From NCBI GenBank assembly GCA_017607445.1, contig JAEVHH010000006.1, positions 2,542,001-2,606,000 on the forward strand: a stretch of 64,000 nt of DNA, read 5' to 3'. Below the pieces are notes generated by a model that did no database searches, was not told where the DNA came from, and was given only the letters and a program-made list of their open reading frames with translations. This document shows positions 11,310 through 21,423 of the stretch, piece by piece (positions within the stretch are counted from its first letter, which is position 1; every line of letters starts with the position of its first letter). Source of the stretch: Histoplasma ohiense. Taxonomy: Eukaryota; Ascomycota; Eurotiomycetes; Onygenales; Ajellomycetaceae. Both the position numbers and the translations under genes were made by a program.

Positions 11310-12879
11310 CTAATGGCAGGGACAAGCTGGCAGTGATCTTGAACATGGGTCCGCGGTAAAGCTAAGATCGCAGTTTGCAAGCCTACTGTATCGTCGACAC
11401 GCCTCAATGGCAGCGCTTGCAGCTTCGATCGAATTGAAATGCATCCGCAACTCGGTTTTAGATGCATTCTCCTCCATATCATCCCCAAGATCGAAATACA
11501 CGGGAAGCGCCTTCTTGACGTATGTTACAACGTCCGTATACCGTTCGGGATCATGAGGGCCTTTGATGGAGATACACCTCGTGTGGCCACGGCTGACCTT
11601 TTGTTCCATATCCACCGACATGGGATATGTAGCCTGCTTAAACATCCTGATACTGGCACGCTGATCGTCGAAGAACACTCCATGGTTTTGGGAAAACCTG
11701 ACATATGCCCTTGCATCCTTTTCGTAAACGAACGTGACAATCCCCATGTGATAGCCCGCAACGCGCTCCATATTCATCAGATGGGCAGCTAAGACCGGTC
11801 CTCCGCGTACAGCTTGGAACAGGTGTCTCAAGCAGCAGCTGAGGGGAAGATTCGCAATGGCTACTGTTCTATAACAATTCCTTTCGGCCTTGGAGGGGTC
11901 GAAGATAAGCCCGTGTTTAAAGAGTCCCAGAGGGTATTTGGTGCGAGGCTGTGCGTTAAGGGCTTTGGCTTCCTGGGTGGCATCATCAAAGGGGGAGGTG
12001 GTGGGAAGGGTGTATGTGACTTCTCCATCCCACGGCACAGGGGTTGGCCGTCTAGCACATCTTTCGCTTGCTGGTGGCTGTATGGTCTGCACAACGAGGT
12101 AAGAAATAGTTATCATGGAAGGAGTTTAAATGGAAGCAGGACGTATTACGTACTGGCAGCAAGCGTTTTGATTCTGTATAATAATCTTGAGACACGTCTG
12201 TTGGTGATCCAATACCTTCCAATAGAGCTTTGATTGTTTCCTTCTGACCTCCATCGCTATGGGTGTTCAAAGAAGACGCCGCTTGCATCTCCAAATGAGA
12301 TTCAAAGGCTCGAAGGTCGTCAAGTGAATAATCATGGATTGGAGTTGCAGGCTTTTCAGATGCCGGGCTGACATCGTCCAAGAGATATGGTCTCTGTTCT
12401 GGAGGATGTGGCAATGGAGGAGAGTCCACCACTCCAATTGAGCGGTTCTTCTGTACAATTGAATGTAATTTCAATTGGAGTATCTGATACCGCATCTGCG
12501 CGGATAAAGCGTCACCATCTGATGTTGCTAAGCCACTGTGCATGCCTCTCGGCTGTGGAGACTTGGAATTGAACGATTGCGCAGATTCGGAACGCGCTCC
12601 AGGCACGCTTTGCTTTTCGTTTGCATCTTCTTGGTATTCCACGGGCTTAGTAGGCGCTAGTCGATTCTTTCTTAGCTCCTTTTCAAGCAATGAGATGCGG
12701 GCATCCTGCTCAGCTAGACGCCGCTGAAGAGCTTGTAGAGCATTTTCCGAGGTCGACTCCAAAGGCAGTTTCATTGCTTGTACATGTACATTGGGTTGTG
12801 AGCAGCCACCAGGAGTAAACGAAGCCCTTTCCACCTGGGAGGCCGACAACCTTGACAGGCTTGAGACGGGGGCTTCCAT
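11310..12879 (-). CDS. RNA-recognition-motif protein with N-terminal coiled coil
   Basis: Two exons on the minus strand, 12154-12879 and 11310-12086, joined across a 67-nt intron (GTACGT...TGCAG), give 500 aa. The start is taken as MEAPVSSLSRL at 12879; an upstream in-frame ATG at 13026 would add about 49 residues rich in Ser and Cys and is less likely. Residues ~50-85 (ALQALQRRLAEQDARISLLE) are heptad-like. In exon 2, VAIANLP and GIVTFVYEKDARAYVRF are RNP2- and RNP1-like strands of an RRM; a second, weaker RRM-like region follows. The middle is low-complexity and polar. The family occurs in Eurotiomycetes, but I know no assigned function; RNA binding is inferred from the fold. Confidence 0.75.
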
Positions 12880-13521
12880 TCCGACGTAATTTGTCAACGG
12901 ATCTGAGCAAGCCGAATGGCAAGAGTGAGAATTGCTGAACAAAACACACGTTAAGTTGACGAAAGGAGAGCTGTTATGTGGCCTAAAAGAGTCACTGAAG
13001 GTAAGAGGAAAAGGCGAACTACACAAGCCGTGGGATCAGCCAGTGTTATGTAGCTGAAGGGCGGCGGGGTGGAGATGGGAATGAATGAGGTGTGAAAGGG
13101 GGTAGTAGTGAAGAACGAAGAGTGAAGAGTGAAGTGAAGTTCCAGTGACAGCAACAACCGGGTGATAAGAGGTAGAAAGGGGCAACCAGGGTTGGCCTTG
13201 TCACGTGTTATTCCTGCTTCATCGCCCGGTATCCATATATAAGGATTTGGATAGGGGAGGTGAGAGGAACAAAAGGATTCGCAGCCCCGAAACCAATCAA
13301 TCGGAATGCCCAATTTCCAGATATATCAAGAGTCTGCATCTCTAACCATATCTAGCCAGCAGAATGGGCCAAAGAGCTAATCAAGAACAGTAAGATGAGG
13401 GACTAGAATCAATATAGAAATTAGTTTTGCTGCCGCAATATTCTAACCATAACCAAGTCAAGACACAGTTACAGACATACACGAAAGGAATTCCCAGCTT
13501 CCTAAACAACGAATGAAGTTT
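12880..13521. other. intergenic, RRM gene 5' region and permease 3' region
   Basis: No gene is recognised. Pyrimidine-rich stretches on the minus strand (13060-13160) are typical of fungal promoters and leaders upstream of the RRM gene. Confidence 0.5.
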
Positions 13522-15535
13522 TCAAAGAGTGTATAGAAAATCTGGCCGCTTATCCCCTCTCATCCCCACCTGCGTCGGATCAAGCCCTTCCACCCAATAG
13601 TTCCTCTCCCCACGCAGCCTCTTCCTGTTCTCTTTGCGAAGGAGGATATACTGTAAAACACTCCCACCTAGTAAAAATAGGACTAGATATGCGAGTACAG
13701 TAGCGTGCCCCGGGTAGAATCTCGGTCTATCTTCTCCTCGATATATGTTCGATGTTATACAGCCCTGAATATTCCCCCATCCAATAACAAAACCAAGTAT
13801 TATACCACGCTTGTAAACGCCTGTTATGCAATTAAAACCAGTTTTGAAAAAGGAGAGCCAAACAAAGGAGGAGGTAGTGGGGATAAGTACCTTCAACATT
13901 ATTGCTTATCCATGCAATGGTATTTGGGATTGCGGGGTAAATGCCCATTGCGCCGAAGAACGTTCCAACGTACTTCACCGCTGGTCTTTGGGAAGCGAGG
14001 AGCATAGTGAACCCTGTAATACCACATAACGATATAGCCATGTTGTAAATGCCCCGCTTACCAGTGCGATCCGCGATATATCCCACAGTAATAGTTAAGC
14101 ATGCCGCAACAGCGTATGGCGGAACGGTGAGAAGCTGAGCCATAGTGGAAGAGTAACCTAGATGGGAATGAGGTTAGGTTTTTTCCCTTTACTTCTTTTT
14201 TTTTTTGTCTCTCTTTCTTTATTTTTGAATCTACAGGAGTCATATTTACCCTAAGATTGATGTTAGAATCCAATTTAGAAACAAGTTCAATTTGTAGATA
14301 TTTGCTATACTTACTAGCTCAAAGATAATCGTCGGGACAAAAAGCGAGAATGCATAAAGGGAGCCATTACAACCCATGTATATCATGGCTGACGTATACG
14401 TTTTCCAGTCCTTTACACTGGCCCAGAAATACTCTGCTTTGAATTCCTCGTGTGCGGCGCTGGATTGTTTGTCGGCAGCCAAACGACGGATCACCCGCTT
14501 GCGGTCGGCCTCTGTCAAGAAAGTTGCCTGGTCTGGGAAATCCTGGACAACCCAGAATGAAATAATGCCAATGACCACTGTGAACAGGCCTTCCAAGATG
14601 AAAATCCACGCCCAGCCAGGCTTCCCGCCAACACCATCCATCTTGGCGATAGCAGCCGCAAGTAGACCACCAAACGAGCCAGCAAACGCCGCCGCGGAAA
14701 AGAAAATAGCCATCCGAATGCCAAATTCAGATCGCTTGTACCAACAGGACAGTAAGTATCCTACACCAGGGAATAGACCAGACTCAGCAGCTCCCAAGAA
14801 CCATCGCGCGGCCATGAGACCGGAGAAATTGCGGACTAAACCCATACATGTCATGCAAATCCCCTTGAAGCACAAGGAATGTTAGTGAAATCACGGGAGC
14901 ATACACCCTAGAATGAACGTGTAAGAGAGGCCATACCCAAGCCACCATTATCAGGGGGATGAAGACACTTGGTTTCCACTTCTTGAGCAAAACGTTGGTG
15001 AGTGGCTCGAGTGTCGAGTAAGAGACGAAGAAAATGGTGAGAGTCGCATTGTATTGAGTATTCGACAACCTGAGAGCGGTCTGTAATCCATCTAGCTTCG
15101 CATTTCCGATGTTTGTCCGGTCCAAGAAGCTGTTCGGGTAGCTCCGTTAGCAAAATAATACCAATCACACAGTTGTAAGAGAGGTCGTGTGTGTGACAAA
15201 TGGTAATACCTAAGGAGGTAGAGGAAACTGAGCCACGGAATCAGGTGTTTATCCAGCTTTCGTACCAATTGCCTATCCTGCATTCCACATACACCGCTCT
15301 GTCAGCTAGATAATTTCGCCATAAGACAACAGCTTCTGGGTACTACTTCGCGGTCACATACAACTACTGCTCTCTCCTCCGTGCTCAATCCAGTGTCCGG
15401 TTCGTCGACATCGAGGTTAAGTACCTCATGGGGGTGTTTGGATGCGAAATTGTCTTCCAAGCTCCTTCTGCCGGCTTTAGCATCGGAGATCTCTTCGCCG
15501 TCTATTTTCCACATCGTGGACATCGGGCCACGCAA
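13522..15535 (-). CDS. MFS permease of the Dal5 / anion:cation symporter family
   Basis: Minus-strand exons 15362-15535, 15210-15277, 14937-15129, 14315-14863, a single base at 14250, 13891-14157 and 13522-13820 give about 516 aa with continuous frame. Signatures are FLDRTNIGNAKLDGLQ after the first membrane helix, GICMTCMGLVRNFSGLMAARWFLGAAE and GYIADRTGKRG, with about 12 hydrophobic segments and a long polar N-terminus. Dal5-type carriers import allantoate, nicotinate, vitamins or other organic anions; the substrate here cannot be read from sequence. The Leu-Gly pair at the 14250 junction (FEL|G|YSST) needs one extra G that neither flanking exon supplies. All seven pieces appear intact, so the gene is probably functional. 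Confidence 0.85.
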
Positions 15536-16461
15536 AATCTAGTGCGGGAGGAAAGGATGAAGAAAAGCAGTGGGGAAGAATCGGAGAAGTGGAGAGAGAT
15601 AATAATGAAGCCATTTCCAAGTAGAAACAGATAAAACCTCGGTGGTTGTACAAGCACGTACGACACAGCCATGTTGCTGGGGGCAAATGGTCGCCTCTCC
15701 CTTCTTCCGGTTCTAAACTTGGGCACAGCATTCTGAAAACAAAAATAGAGACAATGACACGGTTCCATGGATGAGCTTCCAAAAGCTTAACTCTTCAGAT
15801 GGCCCTAGTACCCTAGTTTAGTTAGTAGGTAAACAAGCGCCGAGGAGCGGTTTCACCTCAGTCTCTAATATATTAACTGTGCCTGTGCCCCACCCACCTG
15901 GGTCTTAACCATAATGATATTTTGATCAAGAGTCTCAACTATTCTTGTTAAAAAATCAATTACTCAATCAATCAAAGGATGTACTCTAGAGACTGTAGAA
16001 GTCTATGACTATAATAAAACTTAAAAAATCAATCTTTGTTATAAAAATATAAAATCAACTAACTATCAAATTCTTTATAGAATACGGAGTACAGAGAATC
16101 AAATTATGAACTATAAATAAATTATTCAATTATATACAATTCTATATAAGAGAATGTCTTGAAGATATAAAAGATATAGTTGAATAAAGCCGAACAATCT
16201 TTCACTATTGAGATAATTTGAAATATACTAGGGGCAACCTGCCCCTAGCACTGGCCAGGTGGGCAAACAAACCTCTCCCAAGGGATGGAAAGCTGAGGCC
16301 CAATACTCTATAGCAGGAGCTTCGTGGAACATGGAGTTGAGGCAAGACAGAGCGAGAGTGCGAAGTCATATTATTCATCATGTTGCTATTAACTAAACAA
16401 TATTATCACAGGTATCATCACTAGATATCATCGCTAGATATCATCAGCGAACTACAGAATA
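15536..16461. other. permease upstream region grading into AT-rich tract
   Basis: Base composition falls to AT-rich at about 15840-15950. A TACGGAGTA motif occurs at 16083-16091. No gene is recognised. Confidence 0.5.
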
Positions 16462-16965
16462 CAGTCTCCGGCAATAAGTTTGAAACCCCCCCCCCCCTGT
16501 GATGCCAAGATATCACTAACCCAAACCCAGTTATGTTAGAATGCTGCTTTTACCCTACAATTTACCCCTTTTTCACATCTGCCCACTTTATTGAGCAATA
16601 TAGCGATCATGCCTTGGCCTCCATATTCTCCTGATTTGAATCCTATAGAGAATCTTTGGGCATTGTTGAAGCAGAAGATCTATCAGCTGCATCCAGAGCT
16701 GAAATATGCAGCAAATACAGAAGCTACAAAAAGAGAATTAATAGAAACAGCTAAGAAGGCATGAGAGGCAATTGATGATAGTATTCTATGTAATCTTTCT
16801 GTTACAATGCCTCATCGAGTGAAGGCAAGTCATAGAAGCAGAAGGATGGTATACAAAATATTAGTTAGTGATGATGAAAAGCAGCAATAGAAATATTACA
16901 TTATGTGGTTAGTGCAATCTCAGCGACTGGGGGGGTGGGGGTTTCAAACTTAATGCCCCCCACTG
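16462..16965 (+). mobile_element. Tc1/mariner element, internally deleted (504 bp)
   Basis: It begins CAGT and ends ACTG and is flanked on both sides by TA, the target duplication of Tc1/mariner. The ends form an inverted repeat: CA-A/T-TAAGTTTGAAACCCCC after CAGT on the left and its complement on the right (16941-16965), with the C-run about 13 long on the left. Only a C-terminal transposase fragment remains inside, so it is non-autonomous. Confidence 0.82.
16588..16890 (+). pseudogene. Tc1-like transposase, C-terminal fragment
   Basis: The plus strand encodes PPYSPDLNPIENLWALLKQK, the conserved region around the last catalytic acidic residue of Tc1/IS630 transposases, followed by a typical helical tail ending KILVSDDEKQQ. 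One internal TGA falls in AKKA-stop-EAIDD, a position that fits a former Trp. The N-terminal DNA-binding domain and the first two catalytic Asp residues are missing. No start codon is present, so the fragment is dead. Confidence 0.8.
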
Positions 16966-17894
16966 TATCATCGATAACGTCCACGGGTGGGACACTAAAT
17001 CACATGATATAGCATGTTTTGGAAACACCAATCAAAAGAATACAACTTCAACCCCACACACTCATCGATTACAGCTTGCTTGATATGCGGAGTAGTAATA
17101 ATAGTATTTAGTAATAATGAATATAAATCAACTTACTTTAGCAGCTTTAGTTGTTCAAAATTGTCAACTCAGCCAATGAGAAGCTCTCTGACTATATAAT
17201 ATTTCTAAATATGAAAGAGCAGGTAAGTATTATTTCTATTTACTTCAGTCATATCATAAATGAAGCAACATCTACTGTACATGATCTCTAGTGCAGCGCA
17301 CTAGTCTGGAATAGGTAGCCTAAGGCAGAGTTTTATATCATGTGATTTAGCTTCCCAGGAAGTGGTGTGCCCCAAAAAGTGGTGAAGTACGTTAACAATA
17401 AATCAGATTATAAAGAATCTAGTATGTGAAATTAATTGATACTTCAGGACTAATAGTTTAGCTGTTGCTTTAATGATATTGTACTAATGTTGCCTCGCTT
17501 CCAGATGAGGTGCCCCGGTTACCGAATGGTTGCCAGGTACGGAGTAGATACCTTCGGGCGGACCCACTACCTGATTTAATTGTTCCTGAGCTGGGACTAG
17601 TTATCTTGGCGCATTTTCAACACCAGGATTCCTTTTGTATAACCAACTCTTGCCTGTATTTAACATCACAAGGACTGCATACGAATAACGGAAGAATGAT
17701 AATAGTACAAATTAAAAAGACAGCCGATCATATGTAGAGTTAAGTTTAGTCATTTATTTTAGTCATCATTTCTCTACCAATCATGTGGGATGTTGTAAGC
17801 CGAGGCATATATGTGCGGTGCGCTAGTCTGTAATATGTACGCAGCGTAGCTTAGGAACAACACCCGTTGTTTGTATCTCAACTAAGCTGGCCGG
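16966..17894. other. AT-rich spacer, no gene seen
   Basis: Short open frames such as 17014-17199 and 17510-17737 have no recognisable content. A TACGGAGTA motif is at 17538-17546. CTAGTGC-AGC-GCACTAG makes a short hairpin near 17290-17310. Confidence 0.45.
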
Positions 17895-18747
17895 TGGGAC
17901 CATGAATTACATATTTGGTTTGGTTTGGTTTGGTTTGGTCCCAGTCCATTTCTTGGTGTGATTTCCAGTGGAATCATGATTAGAATGAAAGTGTAAAGTG
18001 ACTAGAATTATTAAAATATGAGTGAAATGAAACTAATAAATCTTGATATTTCATGTAAAGTACTCTGAGACTGATTATAATTTTAACTAAAATTTGATCT
18101 CATTCTGATGATTATATAATACATATCTAGATATCAATCTAATGATATGATTGATAAAGATATTATTTTTATCTAGTGTTGTTAGTCTATTATCAGCTAC
18201 TGTAGTCAATCTATCTATTACTGCTAATCTATCTACTGCTGCTAATCTATCTATCACTGTCAATCTATCTACTGCTGTCAATCTATATTAGAGTGGCCAC
18301 TGGGATCATGAATTATACACATTTGATTTGATTTGATTTGATTTCAGTCCATTTCTTAGTGTGATTTCCAGTGAGGCCATGATTAGAATAGAAGTGTAAA
18401 GTGATTAGAATTATTAAAACATAAGTAAAATGAGATTAATAAATCTTGATATTTTATGTAAAGTACTGATTATTAAAAATAAGAATATGATCTGAGACTG
18501 ATTATGATTCCATTCTGATGATTATATAATATATATCTAGATATTAATCTGATGATATGATTGATAAAGATATTATTTTTATCTAGTATTGTTAGTCTAT
18601 TATCAGCTACTGTAGTCAATCTATCTATTACTGTTAATCTATCTATCACTGACAATCTATCTACTGCTGTCAATCTATCTACTATTGTCAATCTATATTA
18701 GAGTGGCCACTGGGATCATGAATTACATATTTGATTTGATTTGATTT
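17895..18747. repeat. ~408-bp tandem repeat, units 1, 2 and start of 3
   Basis: Units start with TGGGA(C/T)CATGAATTA at 17895, 18301 and 18711 (periods 406 and 410). Each has a TTTGG or TTTGA pentamer run, then CAGTCCATTTCTT, GTGATTTCCAGTG, AGAATTATTAAAA and a tail of CAATCTATCTA-type repeats. Unit 3 is cut after the GATTT at 18743-18747 by gypsy A and resumes at 31992. Confidence 0.85.
18743..18747. repeat. target-site duplication of gypsy A, left copy (GATTT)
   Basis: GATTT precedes the LTR start TGTAAC at 18748, and the same GATTT follows the opposite LTR end at 31992-31996. The duplication was made within the pentamer run of the tandem repeat. Confidence 0.8.
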
Positions 18748-19241
18748 TGTAACGGGCGTACTTCGATTAACGATTTGGTACTATTCTAATTACAGATTAT
18801 GAATTGATTAAGAAAAGAAAGAGAAAAGAAATCAGAAGAAAGAGTTGTATGAAGAGGATTCTTATAGAGGAAAGTTTGAAATGAAAGAATATCAGAAGCT
18901 GCTTCACAGTGGAGTGTGGAGCAGAAGAACATTAAAAGATACATGTAAAAATTGTTAGAGACTATATGAGTGTGGAGTGTGAGATGAGAGAATCATTGAG
19001 AGCTATGCAGAAGAATTGTTAGAGACTACACAAGCACAGAACACAGAGTGAAAGAATGTTAGAAGCTATATAAAAGAATTATTAGAGACTACATGAACAC
19101 AGAGCACAGAGTGAAAGAATGTTAAAAGCTATACAGAAGAATTGTTAGAAACTATATGAGTGCAGAGCACAGAGCAGAAGAATATTGAGAATTATATAAA
19201 ATCACAATAATCAGAAATAAATGAGTGTAGAAGAGAAGTTA
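18748..19241 (-). repeat. gypsy A 3' LTR, larger part (494 bp)
   Basis: It starts TGTAACGGG and aligns base for base with the LTR at 31458; every difference I checked over the first ~200 bases is a transition. It carries four ~63-bp internal tandem units. It is interrupted after AGTTA by gypsy B; the last 40 bp are at 26391-26430. Confidence 0.85.
19237..19241. repeat. target-site duplication of gypsy B, left copy (AGTTA)
   Basis: AGTTA ends at 19241 just before the LTR start TGTAAG, and AGTTA recurs at 26386-26390 just after the other LTR. The uninterrupted LTR of gypsy A shows the corresponding single site (GAGTTGGTTG). Confidence 0.8.
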
Positions 19242-19512
19242 TGTAAGAGGTGGTTGTAGATATAATTATGAGAGTAGTGTGAAGTACACATGTAGAATGT
19301 TAAGAAGGTAGCAATCTCTATTACTCAAAGCTAATTGCTGATCTTCTAATATCTACAGATATCAGTGAGCATTATATAGATGACCACTATGCACTACAGC
19401 CATCTATAGTGCTGTGTGTTATGTCTCTCTTCATTAATTCTGATGTGTTCTGTGTTCTTCTATCATCACATAGCTATTTTCTAATATAGATATCTTCATT
19501 GCATCTATTACA
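19242..19512 (-). repeat. gypsy B 3' LTR (271 bp)
   Basis: It begins TGTAAGAGGTGG and ends TCTATTACA. It matches 26115-26385 at equal length, with scattered transitions such as CATCTATTACA against CGCCTATTACA at the right end. Confidence 0.88.
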
Positions 19513-19528
19513 ATTATCTCTCTTCTTC
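19513..19528 (-). other. gypsy B polypurine tract
   Basis: On the minus strand GAAGAAGAGAGATAAT lies immediately before the 3' LTR, where the plus-strand primer is expected. Confidence 0.65.
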
Positions 19529-20055
19529 AAAGACCTGATCTTCAGAGCTTCTTACTGCAATGTGTGAAGTTTGTAACATGTACTGTGTGGTTAATATTGT
19601 ATAGAGTTCACAGGATTGAGCTGGATTAATTGTTGAGGTTAATTCTGAAGTGTTGCTGTTTTGGAAGAATGTTTTTTCATCTTTGATGTCAATGCAGTTC
19701 AATCATGATTTAGACACAACTTCTGAACCTCTTTTCTTTGACTTTTACACCAAAAAGTTGTACTCTAACAAAATCATCACCACCATCACCATCAATGATT
19801 TTTTATTTAAAAAGAATACATCAATTTATCAAACAAAGTACACTGTATCTTTCTATGTGATTTTTATTGCAAAATTCGAAGTTTTGATTGTGTGGTTGTG
19901 TTTTCCATTTTGGGTTGAGTTTTGTGTTGTTGCAATTCCTTTGATCATCATTGCAATATTGATTTCAATCTCCAACATCTGTCTTTCTTTCTTGTTGCTT
20001 TTGCTTTTCCTCCTCCTTTGAATAAGGCCTTGGTACTAATTAAAGTTATGATAGA

Positions 20056-21206
20056 ATGTCAGAACCAGCTGTTTCTGTTGTTGATTTGAAGTCTATGGAG
20101 AGTGATATGCTGTCTGCCATTGAGAGCATTTGCTTGGGTTGTCTGGAGAGATTGCAGAACCCTCTAGTATATTCTTGCTTTGTGAACAATGAATGAACAT
20201 GCTGTCATGTCTGCCATATATCAAATAGAAGTTGTGCTGCTGTAAGTTTTCTTAAACTGAAGTTGTTATGAGTGCTAATGAGTTATAGATGCCTGAGTGC
20301 TTTCATGAAACTGATTAATCTTTGATCAATAAATTTCACAAGATGCTGCTCTTTGATGAAGTTCTGAATGAGAGATTTGTCATATATCAAACTGTCATTG
20401 TGAGGTTTGTACTTGATGTGCAGGTCTACAAGAATGCAGATGAGATTCTAGAATTCTATATAAACTCTGATGATTTGTTGTCACAGCAGGGTGTGACATT
20501 TGATCATAGCAGCATTTCAGAAAGTGTGTTTTTGTGTTCTGCTATTACATCAGTATCATTCTCACTGAGTCAAGATCTTGGTACATTATTTGAGTTGACT
20601 GATAATGTAGATGAAGATGAGGAAGTGAATGATCTCATTAAAATGTTAGAAAGAAACACAGCAGCATATTGCTGTTGTTGTATTTGACATTTGACAACAT
20701 CCCTTCATCATCATTGTGAGTCTGCTGAGAGTTGATGTAAAAAATGCAAGCACTGCTCAGTGATGAAGCATGTCTGTGTTCTGATAAGTTATTATTCAAA
20801 ACAGATGTTTTTATGATATATAATATTAACTTTCTATTAGATATCAGTGGATGCTGTTGAATTGGCTCAGACAGTTATCAACACTGCTGAGGATCTAATT
20901 GTTGCTGATGTGAATGCTTTGAATGTTAATGTTTTACAGAACACTGTGACTGTGATGATTAGATTCTTTGCTGTGAAGATTTGAGAGATTCAACAAGATG
21001 GTTCTTCTGAGGCTTCAGCTGAAACAGTGATTGATGAGATTCTGATGATTACATCATCAGTTGCAGCTTTCAAGTCATCATTGAAACATTGTGCTTCATC
21101 AGTTGAGGAAATCTGAGATAATAAGCAGGTTTGTCTTGATGACAATTTCTTGAATGACACTGATCAAGCTGAGGCAGATCTGTTTTTTAATCTCTGAGTG
21201 AAATAA
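20056..21206 (+). pseudogene. antisense, spliced Cys-rich gene inside gypsy B, degenerate
   Basis: This gene runs opposite to pol, between pol and the 3' LTR. Exon 1 (20056-20241) starts MSEPAVSVVDLKSMESD and contains CLGCLERL, then CFVNNE-stop-TCCHVCH: paired CxxC motifs that look zinc-binding. A 47-nt intron (20242-20288) has GTAAGT, GCTAATG and TAG. Exon 2 stays open to about 20687 (apart from one TAA near its start) and is acidic, with LFELTDNVDEDEEVNDL. A further coding stretch from about 20840 (ISVDAVELAQTVINTAEDL) runs to about 21200 with only TGA stops; a second intron near 20795-20840 is likely. Small fungal proteins with similar spaced Cys pairs exist, but I cannot name the family. 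Function unknown. Confidence 0.6.
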
Positions 21207-21423
21207 GTATATTCAGCAGTTATCATTGTCTTCTTCATTTTTGTTTACTGACTGACTTCTGATAGATTTTATTAAACTGTTTCAAGTACTTCTGACTGTT
21301 TATCAAGTTTTTCTTGAGTTCTCAAGAATTATCTGTGTCTGTACAATCTTTTCATTTGACAAGATATTGTGTTTGACTGCAGTACTGACACTTGTCTAAT
21401 ATAGCTTCAACTTTTCATTTCTC

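Noticed and set aside
18087..18691. VDRLTVIDRLTAVDRL-type repeat proteins on the minus strand
   Set aside because: They are translations of the CAATCTATCTA-type tail of the ~408-bp tandem repeat, present in each unit, with no start signals or coding bias.
19650..20021. Hydrophobic 123-codon plus-strand frame in gypsy B
   Set aside because: T-rich sequence makes long hydrophobic frames by chance; there is no start context or motif, and it lies upstream of the better-supported antisense gene.
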